Part shown: in pieces, positions 15,642 through 22,635 of the stretch | Numbering within the stretch: position 1 is the stretch's first letter | Layout: each line of letters opens with the position of its first letter | Source: Croceitalea marina | GTDB lineage: Bacteria > Bacteroidota > Bacteroidia > Flavobacteriales > Flavobacteriaceae | NCBI RefSeq assembly: GCF_042684265.1 | Contig: NZ_JBHULB010000007.1 | Coordinates: 496,001 to 560,000 of the forward strand | DNA: 64,000 nt | Direction of reading: 5' to 3' | The notes under the pieces: model-generated | Told to the model about the DNA's origin: nothing | Databases searched by the model: none | What the model saw: the letters and a program-made list of their open reading frames with translations, nothing else | Made by a program: the position numbers and the translations under genes

Positions 15642-16265
15642 ATGAAAAATAATTGGATACCAATAACATTAATTATCACAATGTGTTTCACCATAAGTTG
15701 CAAAGCACAGAATATTGTGCCAATATATAACGGACCTGAACAGGAACCCCCTCTACCACATTACTATAAAGATGTGGACAACAATCTTGACCCTCTTGTT
15801 GGGACTTGGAAATGGCAAGAAGGAAACAATTCCCTTACCGTGGAGTTTAAAAAAGTGGAACGTGCCCCCTTTGGAGGAGAAAGTGTAAAAGATATTCTCA
15901 TAGGCGGTTATACCTATATAAAAAATGGAGTGGAATGTACCAACTCCCTGCCAATGCCCAACCTGCCCATGGATAAACTCACGAACTATCCCATTTGGGG
16001 AGGGGTGATTGGCACACCCATTAAAGGGTCGCCACCATGCCCGGAATGTGGTACTAATCCCAGATATGTAAAAGTACAGGTAAGGGAACCTGAAAACCCC
16101 TTGTTGGAAGGAAAATTTATTATGGGGCATTTTATACAGAACGGCGTAGAAAAAATGGGCCTACTCTTCCTTAATACTGCCATAAGTATGCCTACGGCTG
16201 ATTATACTGGACCAGAAGAGATGTGCATTCCAGAATTCAGCACCCTTACCCTGGTAAAGCAATAA
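15642..16265 (+). CDS. DUF6705-like lipoprotein, array copy 2
   Basis: A 207-residue lipoprotein (lipobox ISCKAQ) closely related to copy 1 along its length. In the second half it is nearest to copy 3 (YVKVQVREPENPLLEGKF, NTAISMPTADY). The position matching the poly-G of copy 1 is interrupted (GGGGAGGGGTG), so this copy is not prone to the same slippage. It is preceded by a leftover of the large gene's 3' end and followed by a terminator, making a self-contained cassette. No promoter of its own is obvious, so how it is expressed is unclear. Confidence 0.8.
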   Translation: MKNNWIPITLIITMCFTISCKAQNIVPIYNGPEQEPPLPHYYKDVDNNLDPLVGTWKWQEGNNSLTVEFKKVERAPFGGESVKDILIGGYTYIKNGVECTNSLPMPNLPMDKLTNYPIWGGVIGTPIKGSPPCPECGTNPRYVKVQVREPENPLLEGKFIMGHFIQNGVEKMGLLFLNTAISMPTADYTGPEEMCIPEFSTLTLVKQ

Positions 16266-16289
16266 AAGACAGTACTTTTTATTTATTGG

Positions 16290-16327
16290 GCCTTACTGTT
16301 CCAAGCATAGAACAGTAAGGCTTTTTT
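16290..16327 (+). terminator. terminator of array copy 2
   Basis: The same 12-bp-stem hairpin as at 15487 (GCCTTACTGTTC / GAACAGTAAGGC, loop CAAGCATA) with a T run, duplicated along with the cassette. Confidence 0.88.
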
Positions 16328-16371
16328 AATTTTTTGTAACTTTTATGATTGGGTGATTTGTTTTCCTTAGT

Positions 16372-16434
16372 GCCATACAGCGCTACGAACTCAACCAAGA
16401 CGAGACGGACTGGAACCTTATAACCTTAGATTAA
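16372..16434 (+). pseudogene. leftover 3' end of a large-lipoprotein gene, before array copy 3
   Basis: About 20 codons plus stop, again encoding YELNQDETDWNLITLD. The flanking upstream bases (gattgggtgatttgttttcc) nearly match those before copy 2, so the duplicated unit includes terminator, spacer and remnant. Confidence 0.85.
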
Positions 16435-16444
16435 AAAAAAGACC

Positions 16445-17056
16445 ATGAAAAATAGATTTCTAATAGTAATATGCCTAATAACAATAAGTTGTAAAGCACA
16501 GAATATTGTCCCAATATATAATGGTCCAGAAAATGAACCTCCTTTGCCTCATTATTATAAAGATGTGGATAACGACTTTGACCGTATTGTTGGGACCTGG
16601 AAATGGCAAGAAGGCAATAGTTCCTTGACTATAGAATTAAAAAAAATATTAAGTGCACCTGACATTGGAAGTAATGTAAGTGATATTCTTATAGGTGGGT
16701 ATACCTATATAAAAAATGGAGTGGAATGTACCAACTCCCTGCCAATGCCCAACCTGCCCATGGATAAACTCACCAACCATTCCATATGGGGGGGCGTGAT
16801 TGGCACACCCATTAAAGGGGCGCCACCATGCCCGGAATGTGGTACTAATCCCAGGTATGTAAAAGTACAGGTAAGGGAACCTGAAAACCCCTTGTTGGAA
16901 GGAAAATTTATTATGGGACATTTTATACAGAACGGCGTAGAAAAAATACGCCTACTCTTCCTTAATACCGCCATAAGTATCCCTACGGCCGATTATACCG
17001 GACCAGAAGAGATGTGTATTCCAGAGTTTAGTACCCTTACCCTAACAAAGCAATAA
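16445..17056 (+). CDS. DUF6705-like lipoprotein, array copy 3
   Basis: A 203-residue lipoprotein (lipobox ISCKAQ). Its signal peptide differs from the other copies (MKNRFLIVICLIT instead of MKNNWIPI). Its middle segment is also distinct (SLTIELKKILSAPDIGSNVSD), whereas the last 100 residues are nearly those of copy 2. Such mosaic similarity suggests recombination between copies. The G run is interrupted by C (GGGGGGGCG). A different terminator follows. Confidence 0.8.
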   Translation: MKNRFLIVICLITISCKAQNIVPIYNGPENEPPLPHYYKDVDNDFDRIVGTWKWQEGNSSLTIELKKILSAPDIGSNVSDILIGGYTYIKNGVECTNSLPMPNLPMDKLTNHSIWGGVIGTPIKGAPPCPECGTNPRYVKVQVREPENPLLEGKFIMGHFIQNGVEKIRLLFLNTAISIPTADYTGPEEMCIPEFSTLTLTKQ

Positions 17057-17081
17057 TCAAAAGTTAGTTTTAATTCTAGTT

Positions 17082-17116
17082 CTGCTTTTCTCTCATTAGA
17101 AAAGCAGTACTTTTTG
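17082..17116 (+). terminator. terminator of array copy 3
   Basis: CTGCTTTTC and GAAAAGCAG form a 9-bp perfect stem around TCTCATTA, followed by TACTTTTT. The sequence is unrelated to the hairpins after copies 1 and 2. Confidence 0.75.
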
Positions 17117-17150
17117 GTTTTAAGCTCTAATTTATATCTAAATCTTATAA

Positions 17151-17198
17151 GAGCTCAACCATGACCAAACCGACTGGAACCTTATAACCTTAGATTAA
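17151..17198 (+). pseudogene. leftover 3' end of a large-lipoprotein gene, before array copy 4
   Basis: Fifteen codons plus stop encoding ELNHDQTDWNLITLD, a slightly diverged and shorter version of the tail seen before copies 2 and 3. Confidence 0.78.
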
Positions 17199-17209
17199 AA
17201 AACAAGACC

Positions 17210-17834
17210 ATGAAAAATAATTGGATACCAATAACATTAATGATTACAATATGTCTCACCATAAGTTGCAAAGCACAGAATATTGTCCCTATATATAACA
17301 GCCCTATTCAGGGTCCTCCGCTACCACATTATTTGAAAGATGTGGATAATGACTTTGACCGTATCGTTGGGACCTGGAAATGGCAGGAGGGGAACAGTTC
17401 CTTGACCATAGAATTAAAAAAAGTGGAACGAGCTCCTGATGCGGGCAACAGCGTTATGGATGTATTAATAGGGGGGTATACCTATGTTAAAAATGGGGTG
17501 GTTTGCACCAAATCCCTACCAATGCCCAACCTACCCATGGACAAATTGACCAACCACCCCATTTGGGGGGGGAGGGATTGGCACACCCATTAAAGGTGCA
17601 CCGCCCTGCCCAGAATGTGGTACTAATCCTAGATATATTAGAGTACAAGTAACAGAACCTGAAAATCCGCAATTGTCAGGTAAGTTTATTATAGGGCACT
17701 TTACACAAAATGGAGTGGAAAAAATTAGACTATACTTTGCCAATACAGGTATTTATGATTACACCATAGATTACAAAGGCCCAGAAGATATGTGCATACC
17801 GGACGATACTACGTATACCTTGGTAAAACAGTAA
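17210..17834 (+). pseudogene. DUF6705-like lipoprotein, array copy 4, frameshifted in a G-rich tract
   Basis: The first 123 or so codons match copy 1 and copy 2 (lipobox ISCKAQ). At 17565-17576 the sequence has eight G, an A and three G. This is one base more than the eleven G of copy 1, so the frame shifts and stops at 17593. Downstream of the tract the original frame resumes intact (GTNPRYIRVQV, then a normal end at 17834), with a C-terminal half closest to copy 1. A single-base loss in the tract would restore a full protein. It could be a phase-off gene, a decaying copy or a sequencing error. Confidence 0.8.
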
Positions 17835-17872
17835 GAATACATTATTCAAAAGGAATAAAATTAATCAGGATT

Positions 17873-18913
17873 TTAATCCTTTTTAAAGGTTTTGATAAAG
17901 TCGGCAATCAAAACCGGAACGGGGAAATTGATGACTTCTTTCCAAGGTAAACCATCCTTTATTTCATCGTCGACCTGTACAATCCAAAAATTAGTGTATA
18001 AATGTTGGTGCGATAGTTTGTGCACAATTGGCTTGTCATTGTAAAGATAGATATCAGATATGTTTTCTAGAGTTAATTGTTCTAATGAGAGTTCCTTTAA
18101 TTTCTTTTTAGCCAAAATCGCTTCACTTTCAACTAACGGAAACTGATATAAGTTTTGCCATATTCCCTTACCTTTTCTTTGCTCTAAAAAAGTGTTATTA
18201 TTGCTATCGAGAACCACTAAATAATTAAAATATCGGTTCTTGATCTTTGTTTTCTTCAATTTAACGGGCAATTCGTGTACTCGGTTTGCTTTTAAGGCAA
18301 TGCAACTATCGTTTAGCGGACAATGTAAACAATATGGTTTTTTAGGAGCGCATTGAATTGCCCCGAATTCCATAATACCTTGGTTATAGTCCCGTACTTC
18401 ATCGACATTCATTACTTCCCTGGCTAAATCTTTAAAGTGTTTTATCCCCTCAGAAGAATTAATAGCTAGGTCAATACCGAAATACCTGGCCAATACACGA
18501 TAAACATTACCATCTACTACAGGTTCTGGTTCATTATAACTTATTGAAGCAATAGCACTTGCCGTATAGTCCCCTACCCCTTTTAATTTGATTAATCCCT
18601 TATAGGTCTTGGGAAAATTTCCATTATAATCCTTCACTATTGTTCTAGCAGTACTATGCATATTTCTAGCTCTAGAATAGTAGCCAAGTCCTTGCCACAA
18701 CTTTAGTACTTTTTCTTCACTGGCTTGAGCCAAATCATAAACGCTGGGGAACTCTGAGACGAACTTGTTGTAGTAGGGCAAACCCTGCGCAACACGTGTT
18801 TGTTGTAGCATTATCTCAGAAAGCCATATTTTATAGGGGTCTTGTGTATTACGCCAAGGTAATTCGCGCTTGTTTTCGGCGTACCACGCCAGTATTTTTT
18901 CAGAAAAATCCAT
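17873..18913 (-). CDS. mutY: A/G-specific adenine glycosylase
   Basis: A 346-residue base-excision enzyme that removes adenine mispaired with 8-oxoguanine. The catalytic Glu is in SEIMLQQT (E33). The helix-hairpin-helix is LKGVGDYTASA (110-120), followed by the catalytic Asp in PVVDGNVYR (D134). The four cysteines C188, C195, C198 and C204 form the iron-sulfur cluster loop. A C-terminal NUDIX-like domain completes it. It is transcribed towards the island and away from the HU gene. It would normally lead into ssb. Confidence 0.96.
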   Translation of the reverse strand: MDFSEKILAWYAENKRELPWRNTQDPYKIWLSEIMLQQTRVAQGLPYYNKFVSEFPSVYDLAQASEEKVLKLWQGLGYYSRARNMHSTARTIVKDYNGNFPKTYKGLIKLKGVGDYTASAIASISYNEPEPVVDGNVYRVLARYFGIDLAINSSEGIKHFKDLAREVMNVDEVRDYNQGIMEFGAIQCAPKKPYCLHCPLNDSCIALKANRVHELPVKLKKTKIKNRYFNYLVVLDSNNNTFLEQRKGKGIWQNLYQFPLVESEAILAKKKLKELSLEQLTLENISDIYLYNDKPIVHKLSHQHLYTNFWIVQVDDEIKDGLPWKEVINFPVPVLIADFIKTFKKD

Positions 18914-18984
18914 AGCTTAAAATACTATCCGCGCAAAGTAACAGTTTATATACTTAAAATTTAGGGCTTTATATAAAACATTTA

Positions 18985-18992
18985 TATATTTG
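18985..18992 (+). promoter_or_regulatory. -7 box for the HU gene
   Basis: TATATTTG matches TAnnTTTG, 32 bases before the ATG at 19025. Confidence 0.62.
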
Positions 18993-19024
18993 CAAGCCTA
19001 AAAAAACGAAAATATAAATACGAA

Positions 19025-19315
19025 ATGACGAAAGCGGATATTGTATCTAAAATCTCAGAGAAACTGGGTATTGAAAAAGGAGATGTACAAGCGACTGTTG
19101 AATCTTTTATGGAAGAAGTGAAGACATCTTTGGAGAATGGTGATAATGTGTACTTAAGAGGTTTTGGCAGCTTCATCATTAAAACAAGAGCTGAAAAAAC
19201 AGGAAGAAATATTTCGAAGAATACTACGATTAAAATTCCTGCGCACAATATTCCTGCATTTAAACCTGCGAAGGTTTTTGTAGAAGGAGTAAAAAGTAAC
19301 GTACAAGTTAAATAA
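19025..19315 (+). CDS. HU-family DNA-binding protein
   Basis: A 96-residue nucleoid protein that starts MTKADIVSKISEKLGIEKGD. It carries the DNA-arm region GFGSFIIKTRAEKTGRNISKN and the following Pro-bearing strand (IPAHNIPAFKPAKVF). HU dimers bend and compact DNA. It is followed 26 bases later by a tiny basic protein gene and then a terminator. The mutY-HU-rng order matches other flavobacteria. Confidence 0.95.
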   Translation: MTKADIVSKISEKLGIEKGDVQATVESFMEEVKTSLENGDNVYLRGFGSFIIKTRAEKTGRNISKNTTIKIPAHNIPAFKPAKVFVEGVKSNVQVK

Positions 19316-19341
19316 AATACTAACGTCTAAAGCAACACTAT

Positions 19342-19431
19342 ATGCCGAGTGGAAAAAAGAGAAAAAGACATAAGGTAGCTACCCACAAGCGCAAGAAGCG
19401 CCGGAGAGCAAACCGACACAAGAAAAAGTAG
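19342..19431 (+). CDS. 29-residue basic protein, mS38/COX24 (AURKAIP1) C-terminal-domain type
   Basis: A 90-base gene encoding MPSGKKRKRHKVATHKRKKR and nine more residues, almost all Lys, Arg and His. This matches the short conserved COX24_C/AURKAIP1 motif found in mitochondrial ribosomal protein mS38 and in tiny Bacteroidota proteins, so it is probably ribosome-associated. It lies between HU and RNase G. Its stop codon is inside the stem of the terminator. The sequence is too short for most gene callers. Confidence 0.75.
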   Translation: MPSGKKRKRHKVATHKRKKRRRANRHKKK

Positions 19432-19449
19432 TCTGTTAGACTACTTTTT
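19423..19449 (+). terminator. terminator after HU and the mS38-like gene
   Basis: AAAAAGTAGTCT and AGACTACTTTTT form a perfect 12-bp stem around GTT and end in a T run. The stem includes the last codons and stop of the 29-residue gene. Confidence 0.88.
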
Positions 19450-19566
19450 CATTTTTAATCATACGTTCATTGACATCACGGTTCACAAATTAGCATAAAA
19501 TTACGGCTACAAAAGCCGTTATAAATATTTTTTAATCATTCGCCGTAGGCGGATAAAAATCGATAC

Positions 19567-21114
19567 ATGAATAGAGAATTAATCGTAAGATCTAGTTCTG
19601 ACGCAGTCGATTTTGCCTTATTAAAAGATGGAAAACTAGTTGAACTTCATAAAGAAGAAGATAATAATAGCTTTTCGGTGGGCGATGTATTTCTCGCCAA
19701 AATAAGAAAACCGGTTACTGGCCTAAACGCAGCCTTCGTAAATGTGGGTTATGAAAAAGATGCTTTTCTGCATTATCATGACCTTGGCCCGCAGTTATCT
19801 TCTATGTTAAAGTTCATAAAACAAGCAAGAACAGGAAAACTAAGAGATTTTTCCTTGAAAGACTTTCCATTTGAAAAAGATATAGACAAGAATGGCAGTA
19901 TTAACGAAGTTATAAAAGCCAATCAGTCATTATTAGTACAGATCGTAAAAGAACCCATATCAACCAAGGGGCCAAGAATTAGTTCAGAATTATCAATTGC
20001 TGGACGTTATTTGGTCATGGTTCCTTTTTCGGACAGGGTTTCAGTTTCTCAGAAAATTGAAAGCAACGAAGAAAAAAGTAGGTTAAAAAGACTTGTTACA
20101 AGTATTAAACCTAAAGGATTTGGTGTAATCATCCGTACTGTTGCAGAAGGCAAAAAAGTCGCAGAACTTGACAAAGATCTCCAAAACTTGCTGGATAAAT
20201 GGACAGCAATGTGCAAAACCTTGCATAGAGCAGAGCATCCATCTAAAGTATTGGTAGAACTCAATAGAGCCTCTTCAATACTTAGAGATGTATTCAACGA
20301 TTCCTTTACCGGAATACATGTTGATGATGAAGCGCTTTATGAAAACATAAAGGATTATGTGCACGAAATCGCTCCTCAGAAGGAGTCCATTGTTAAACAT
20401 TATAATGCTCCAGCCCCAATATTTGAAAAATATGGGATTGAGCGCCAAATAAAAACATCATTTGGGCGTACCGCCACAATGAGCAAGGGTGCTTACTTGG
20501 TCATAGAACATACCGAAGCTTTACATGTGATAGATGTAAACAGTGGTAACCGTTCTAACAAAGCCAAAAATCAAGAAGACACCGCTTTAGAAGTAAACAT
20601 GCTTGCAGCCTCAGAAATTGCAAGACAATTAAGGCTTCGTGATATGGGCGGAATTATCGTTGTTGATTTTATTGATATGGTAAGAGGCGACCATCGTAAA
20701 AAACTCTTTGACCACTTAAGGGACGAGATGAAAGATGATCGCGCAAAACATAAGATTTTGCCTCCTAGTAAATTTGGCCTTGTTCAAATAACAAGACAAC
20801 GTGTACGACCAGAAATGAATATCAAAACCAGTGAAGAAAACCCCAATGGCAGTGGCCAAGAGGTCGAAGCACCTATAGTTTTGATAGATAAAATCAATTT
20901 CGATTTAGAACGAATTCTAAAAGGCCCGAATAAGAAGAAAAGTATTGTATTGAACATACATCCTTTTATTGCAGCTTATTTGACCAAGGGGACTCCTTCT
21001 ATTCGTCAAAAATGGTTTTTAGAGCACAAAAAATGGGTTAAAGTACAGCCCAGAGATGCCTATACCTATCTTGAATATCGTTTTAAAGATAAAGATGGTA
21101 AGACGCTGAAATAA
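19567..21114 (+). CDS. rng: ribonuclease G/E family endoribonuclease
   Basis: A 515-residue RNase G-type enzyme for rRNA maturation and mRNA decay. The S1 domain is at about 35-130 (GDVFLAKIRKPVTGLNAAFVNVG). The catalytic Asp pair is in IDVNSG (D323) and VVDFIDM (D367), and the RNA-binding QITRQRVRPE motif is at 407-416. The zinc-link CPxCxG that normally follows is replaced by NPNGSGQ (about 425-431) with no cysteine, so the usual zinc-linked tetramer interface should be absent. It ends with its own terminator. The upstream 135 bases hold small hairpins (around 19503-19520 and 19542-19552) of unknown role. Confidence 0.94.
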   Translation: MNRELIVRSSSDAVDFALLKDGKLVELHKEEDNNSFSVGDVFLAKIRKPVTGLNAAFVNVGYEKDAFLHYHDLGPQLSSMLKFIKQARTGKLRDFSLKDFPFEKDIDKNGSINEVIKANQSLLVQIVKEPISTKGPRISSELSIAGRYLVMVPFSDRVSVSQKIESNEEKSRLKRLVTSIKPKGFGVIIRTVAEGKKVAELDKDLQNLLDKWTAMCKTLHRAEHPSKVLVELNRASSILRDVFNDSFTGIHVDDEALYENIKDYVHEIAPQKESIVKHYNAPAPIFEKYGIERQIKTSFGRTATMSKGAYLVIEHTEALHVIDVNSGNRSNKAKNQEDTALEVNMLAASEIARQLRLRDMGGIIVVDFIDMVRGDHRKKLFDHLRDEMKDDRAKHKILPPSKFGLVQITRQRVRPEMNIKTSEENPNGSGQEVEAPIVLIDKINFDLERILKGPNKKKSIVLNIHPFIAAYLTKGTPSIRQKWFLEHKKWVKVQPRDAYTYLEYRFKDKDGKTLK

Positions 21115-21116
21115 AC

Positions 21117-21148
21117 AAAAGCGACCTCAATAACGGGGTCGCTTTTTT
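21117..21148 (+). terminator. terminator after rng
   Basis: AAAGCGACC pairs with GGTCGCTTT around a ten-base loop, followed by six T. Confidence 0.85.
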
Positions 21149-21156
21149 GTTTTAAA

Positions 21157-21164
21157 TATCTTTG
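21157..21164 (+). promoter_or_regulatory. -7 box for recX, almost touching the start codon
   Basis: TATCTTTG matches TAnnTTTG and ends only three bases before the recX ATG at 21168. Transcription would begin at or next to the start codon, implying a leaderless or nearly leaderless mRNA if the box is real. Confidence 0.5.
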
Positions 21165-21167
21165 ATC

Positions 21168-21647
21168 ATGCACTCATCAAAAGCCTATTCCATAACCGAA
21201 GCTACTAGAAAACTTGAAAGCTATTGTGCCTACCAAGAACGTTGCCATAAAGAAGTAGTTCAAAAGCTTAAAGATATGCGTATGATTCCTGATGCGATCG
21301 ATCAGATAGTTACTCATCTTATAGCACATAATTTTTTGAATGAAGAGCGCTTTGCACAAAGTTTTGCAAGAGGTAAATTCAATATTAAAAAATGGGGTAA
21401 AAACCGCATTGTAAATGAGCTAAAACAACGCGATATCTCTAGATTCAATATTAAAACCGCCCTCAAGGAAATTGATGAGGATGCTTATCTTGAAACTTTA
21501 GATGCGCTTTCAAAAAAAAGACTTTCTCAAATTAGCGAAACCAACCTGCAAAAAAGAAGAAAAAAATTAGCTGATTATCTTTTATATAGAGGTTGGGAAA
21601 GTCATTTGGTGTATGAAAAACTTAAAGAGTTGATTCCAAATACTTAA
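21168..21647 (+). CDS. recX: regulatory protein RecX
   Basis: A 159-residue helical protein of the RecX family, which binds RecA filaments and modulates recombination. It is made of repeated three-helix units: AYSITEATRKLESYCAYQER at the start, HNFLNEERFAQSFARGK in the middle and YRGWESHLVYEKLKEL at the end. The ATG at 21168 is preferred over the TTG six bases earlier, which is part of the promoter box. It sits alone after the rng terminator. Confidence 0.9.
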   Translation: MHSSKAYSITEATRKLESYCAYQERCHKEVVQKLKDMRMIPDAIDQIVTHLIAHNFLNEERFAQSFARGKFNIKKWGKNRIVNELKQRDISRFNIKTALKEIDEDAYLETLDALSKKRLSQISETNLQKRRKKLADYLLYRGWESHLVYEKLKELIPNT

Positions 21648-21714
21648 CCCAAAACATACTTCGATTAAGCTTAGTGCGATATCTAATTTATTACTAAACA
21701 CCCCTAAAGTCCCC

Positions 21715-22581
21715 TCAAGGCGACAATACTTTATCCGTATTGACAATTGCCCGTTCATTTTTCCAGTCTATCCATTTTTGACCTTTTAATCGTCGCATTA
21801 GATTATCAAAATGGCGCATTACCATAATATTATAAACGGCTTTACCAAAATTCTTGGGTTTTCTGGCTATTGCCCTTAAGCTCATCGAAAAACCAGGCGT
21901 TACATATTTCATATGATGCCAATAGCCTTCAGGAATGTAAATTACATTACCGTGCTCCAAATTTGTCATATAGCCTTTTGCATGTTTTAGTGCCGGCCAT
22001 TTTTGCAAATCAGGATTGGTAAAGTCGATATCCTCCCTTACAATTAAAGAATGAGGAATTTTATATAAATACTTTGTTTCAGACTGGGGAAACAAAATAC
22101 ACTGTTTCTGCCCTTCAAAATGAAAATGAAAGATATTGGCCAAATCGATGTCATAATGCATAAATGTATGTGAATCGGCACCTCCAAAGAAGAGCATCGG
22201 AAGGTTTTTCATCAATTTGATTCCGAAATCAGGATAGAAAAAGTCTTTTTGAAGCTGTGGCACTTCTTTTAAAACATTCCACAAAAAAATACGGAATTTA
22301 GTCGGCCCTTTTTTCAATAAATCAACGTAATCAGCCATTTTCATTTCGGCGTGTGGCTGATTAAAACCTTCATCGTGTTTTACGGGCCTATCATCATATA
22401 AAGGCACCTCTTTTTCGCCCGCAACCTCTTTAATATACTCTAAGTTCCATTTAGAATAGGCTGGCCAATCTTCAATAAATTCTTCAATAACCACAGGCCT
22501 CTGTGGTCTAAAATAGTCTCGGATAAATTCTTCTTTAGAGAGTGTCTTTACCCTAGGAATTTCTTGAAGGTTAAGTTCCAA
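21715..22581 (-). CDS. cupin-like (JmjC-type) 2-oxoglutarate/Fe(II) oxygenase-like protein
   Basis: A 288-residue protein with a JmjC/cupin_8 fold. The N-terminal PRVKTLSKEEFIRDYFRPQRPVVI is typical. Iron ligands would be H142 and D144 (MHYDIDLAN) and the His of IPEGYWHHM at 217-224. Related enzymes hydroxylate proteins or small molecules; the target is unknown. The frame starts at a TTG (22579-22581) with no nearer ATG. The stop codon lies in a CCCCTAAAGTCCCCTCAAGG stretch that looks like a common flavobacterial repeat. Confidence 0.8.
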   Translation of the reverse strand: MELNLQEIPRVKTLSKEEFIRDYFRPQRPVVIEEFIEDWPAYSKWNLEYIKEVAGEKEVPLYDDRPVKHDEGFNQPHAEMKMADYVDLLKKGPTKFRIFLWNVLKEVPQLQKDFFYPDFGIKLMKNLPMLFFGGADSHTFMHYDIDLANIFHFHFEGQKQCILFPQSETKYLYKIPHSLIVREDIDFTNPDLQKWPALKHAKGYMTNLEHGNVIYIPEGYWHHMKYVTPGFSMSLRAIARKPKNFGKAVYNIMVMRHFDNLMRRLKGQKWIDWKNERAIVNTDKVLSP

Positions 22582-22635
22582 AATATAGTTTTACGAACTA
22601 TCTAAATTAATAAAAGCATCTTAAAAAAGTAAAAC

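Larger units (their letters stand above)
14841..17834 (+). repeat. tandem array of four DUF6705-like cassettes
   Basis: Four copies start at 14841, 15642, 16445 and 17210, with spacing of 801, 803 and 765 bases. Each repeat from copy 2 on consists of a leftover of the large-lipoprotein 3' end, an 11-base spacer and a lipoprotein gene. Copies 1 and 4 agree best in their second halves, and copies 2 and 3 agree best with each other. The signal-peptide regions follow a different grouping. Confidence 0.9.

Noticed and set aside
15110..17743. Repeated minus-strand open frames in the array
   Set aside because: They recur only because the array copies are repeated. Composition and lack of start signals mark them as shadows of the DUF6705-like genes.
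14841..17834. The regular 800-base repeats as a CRISPR or satellite array
   Set aside because: Each unit is a full protein-coding cassette with a terminator. There are no short identical repeats with unique spacers.
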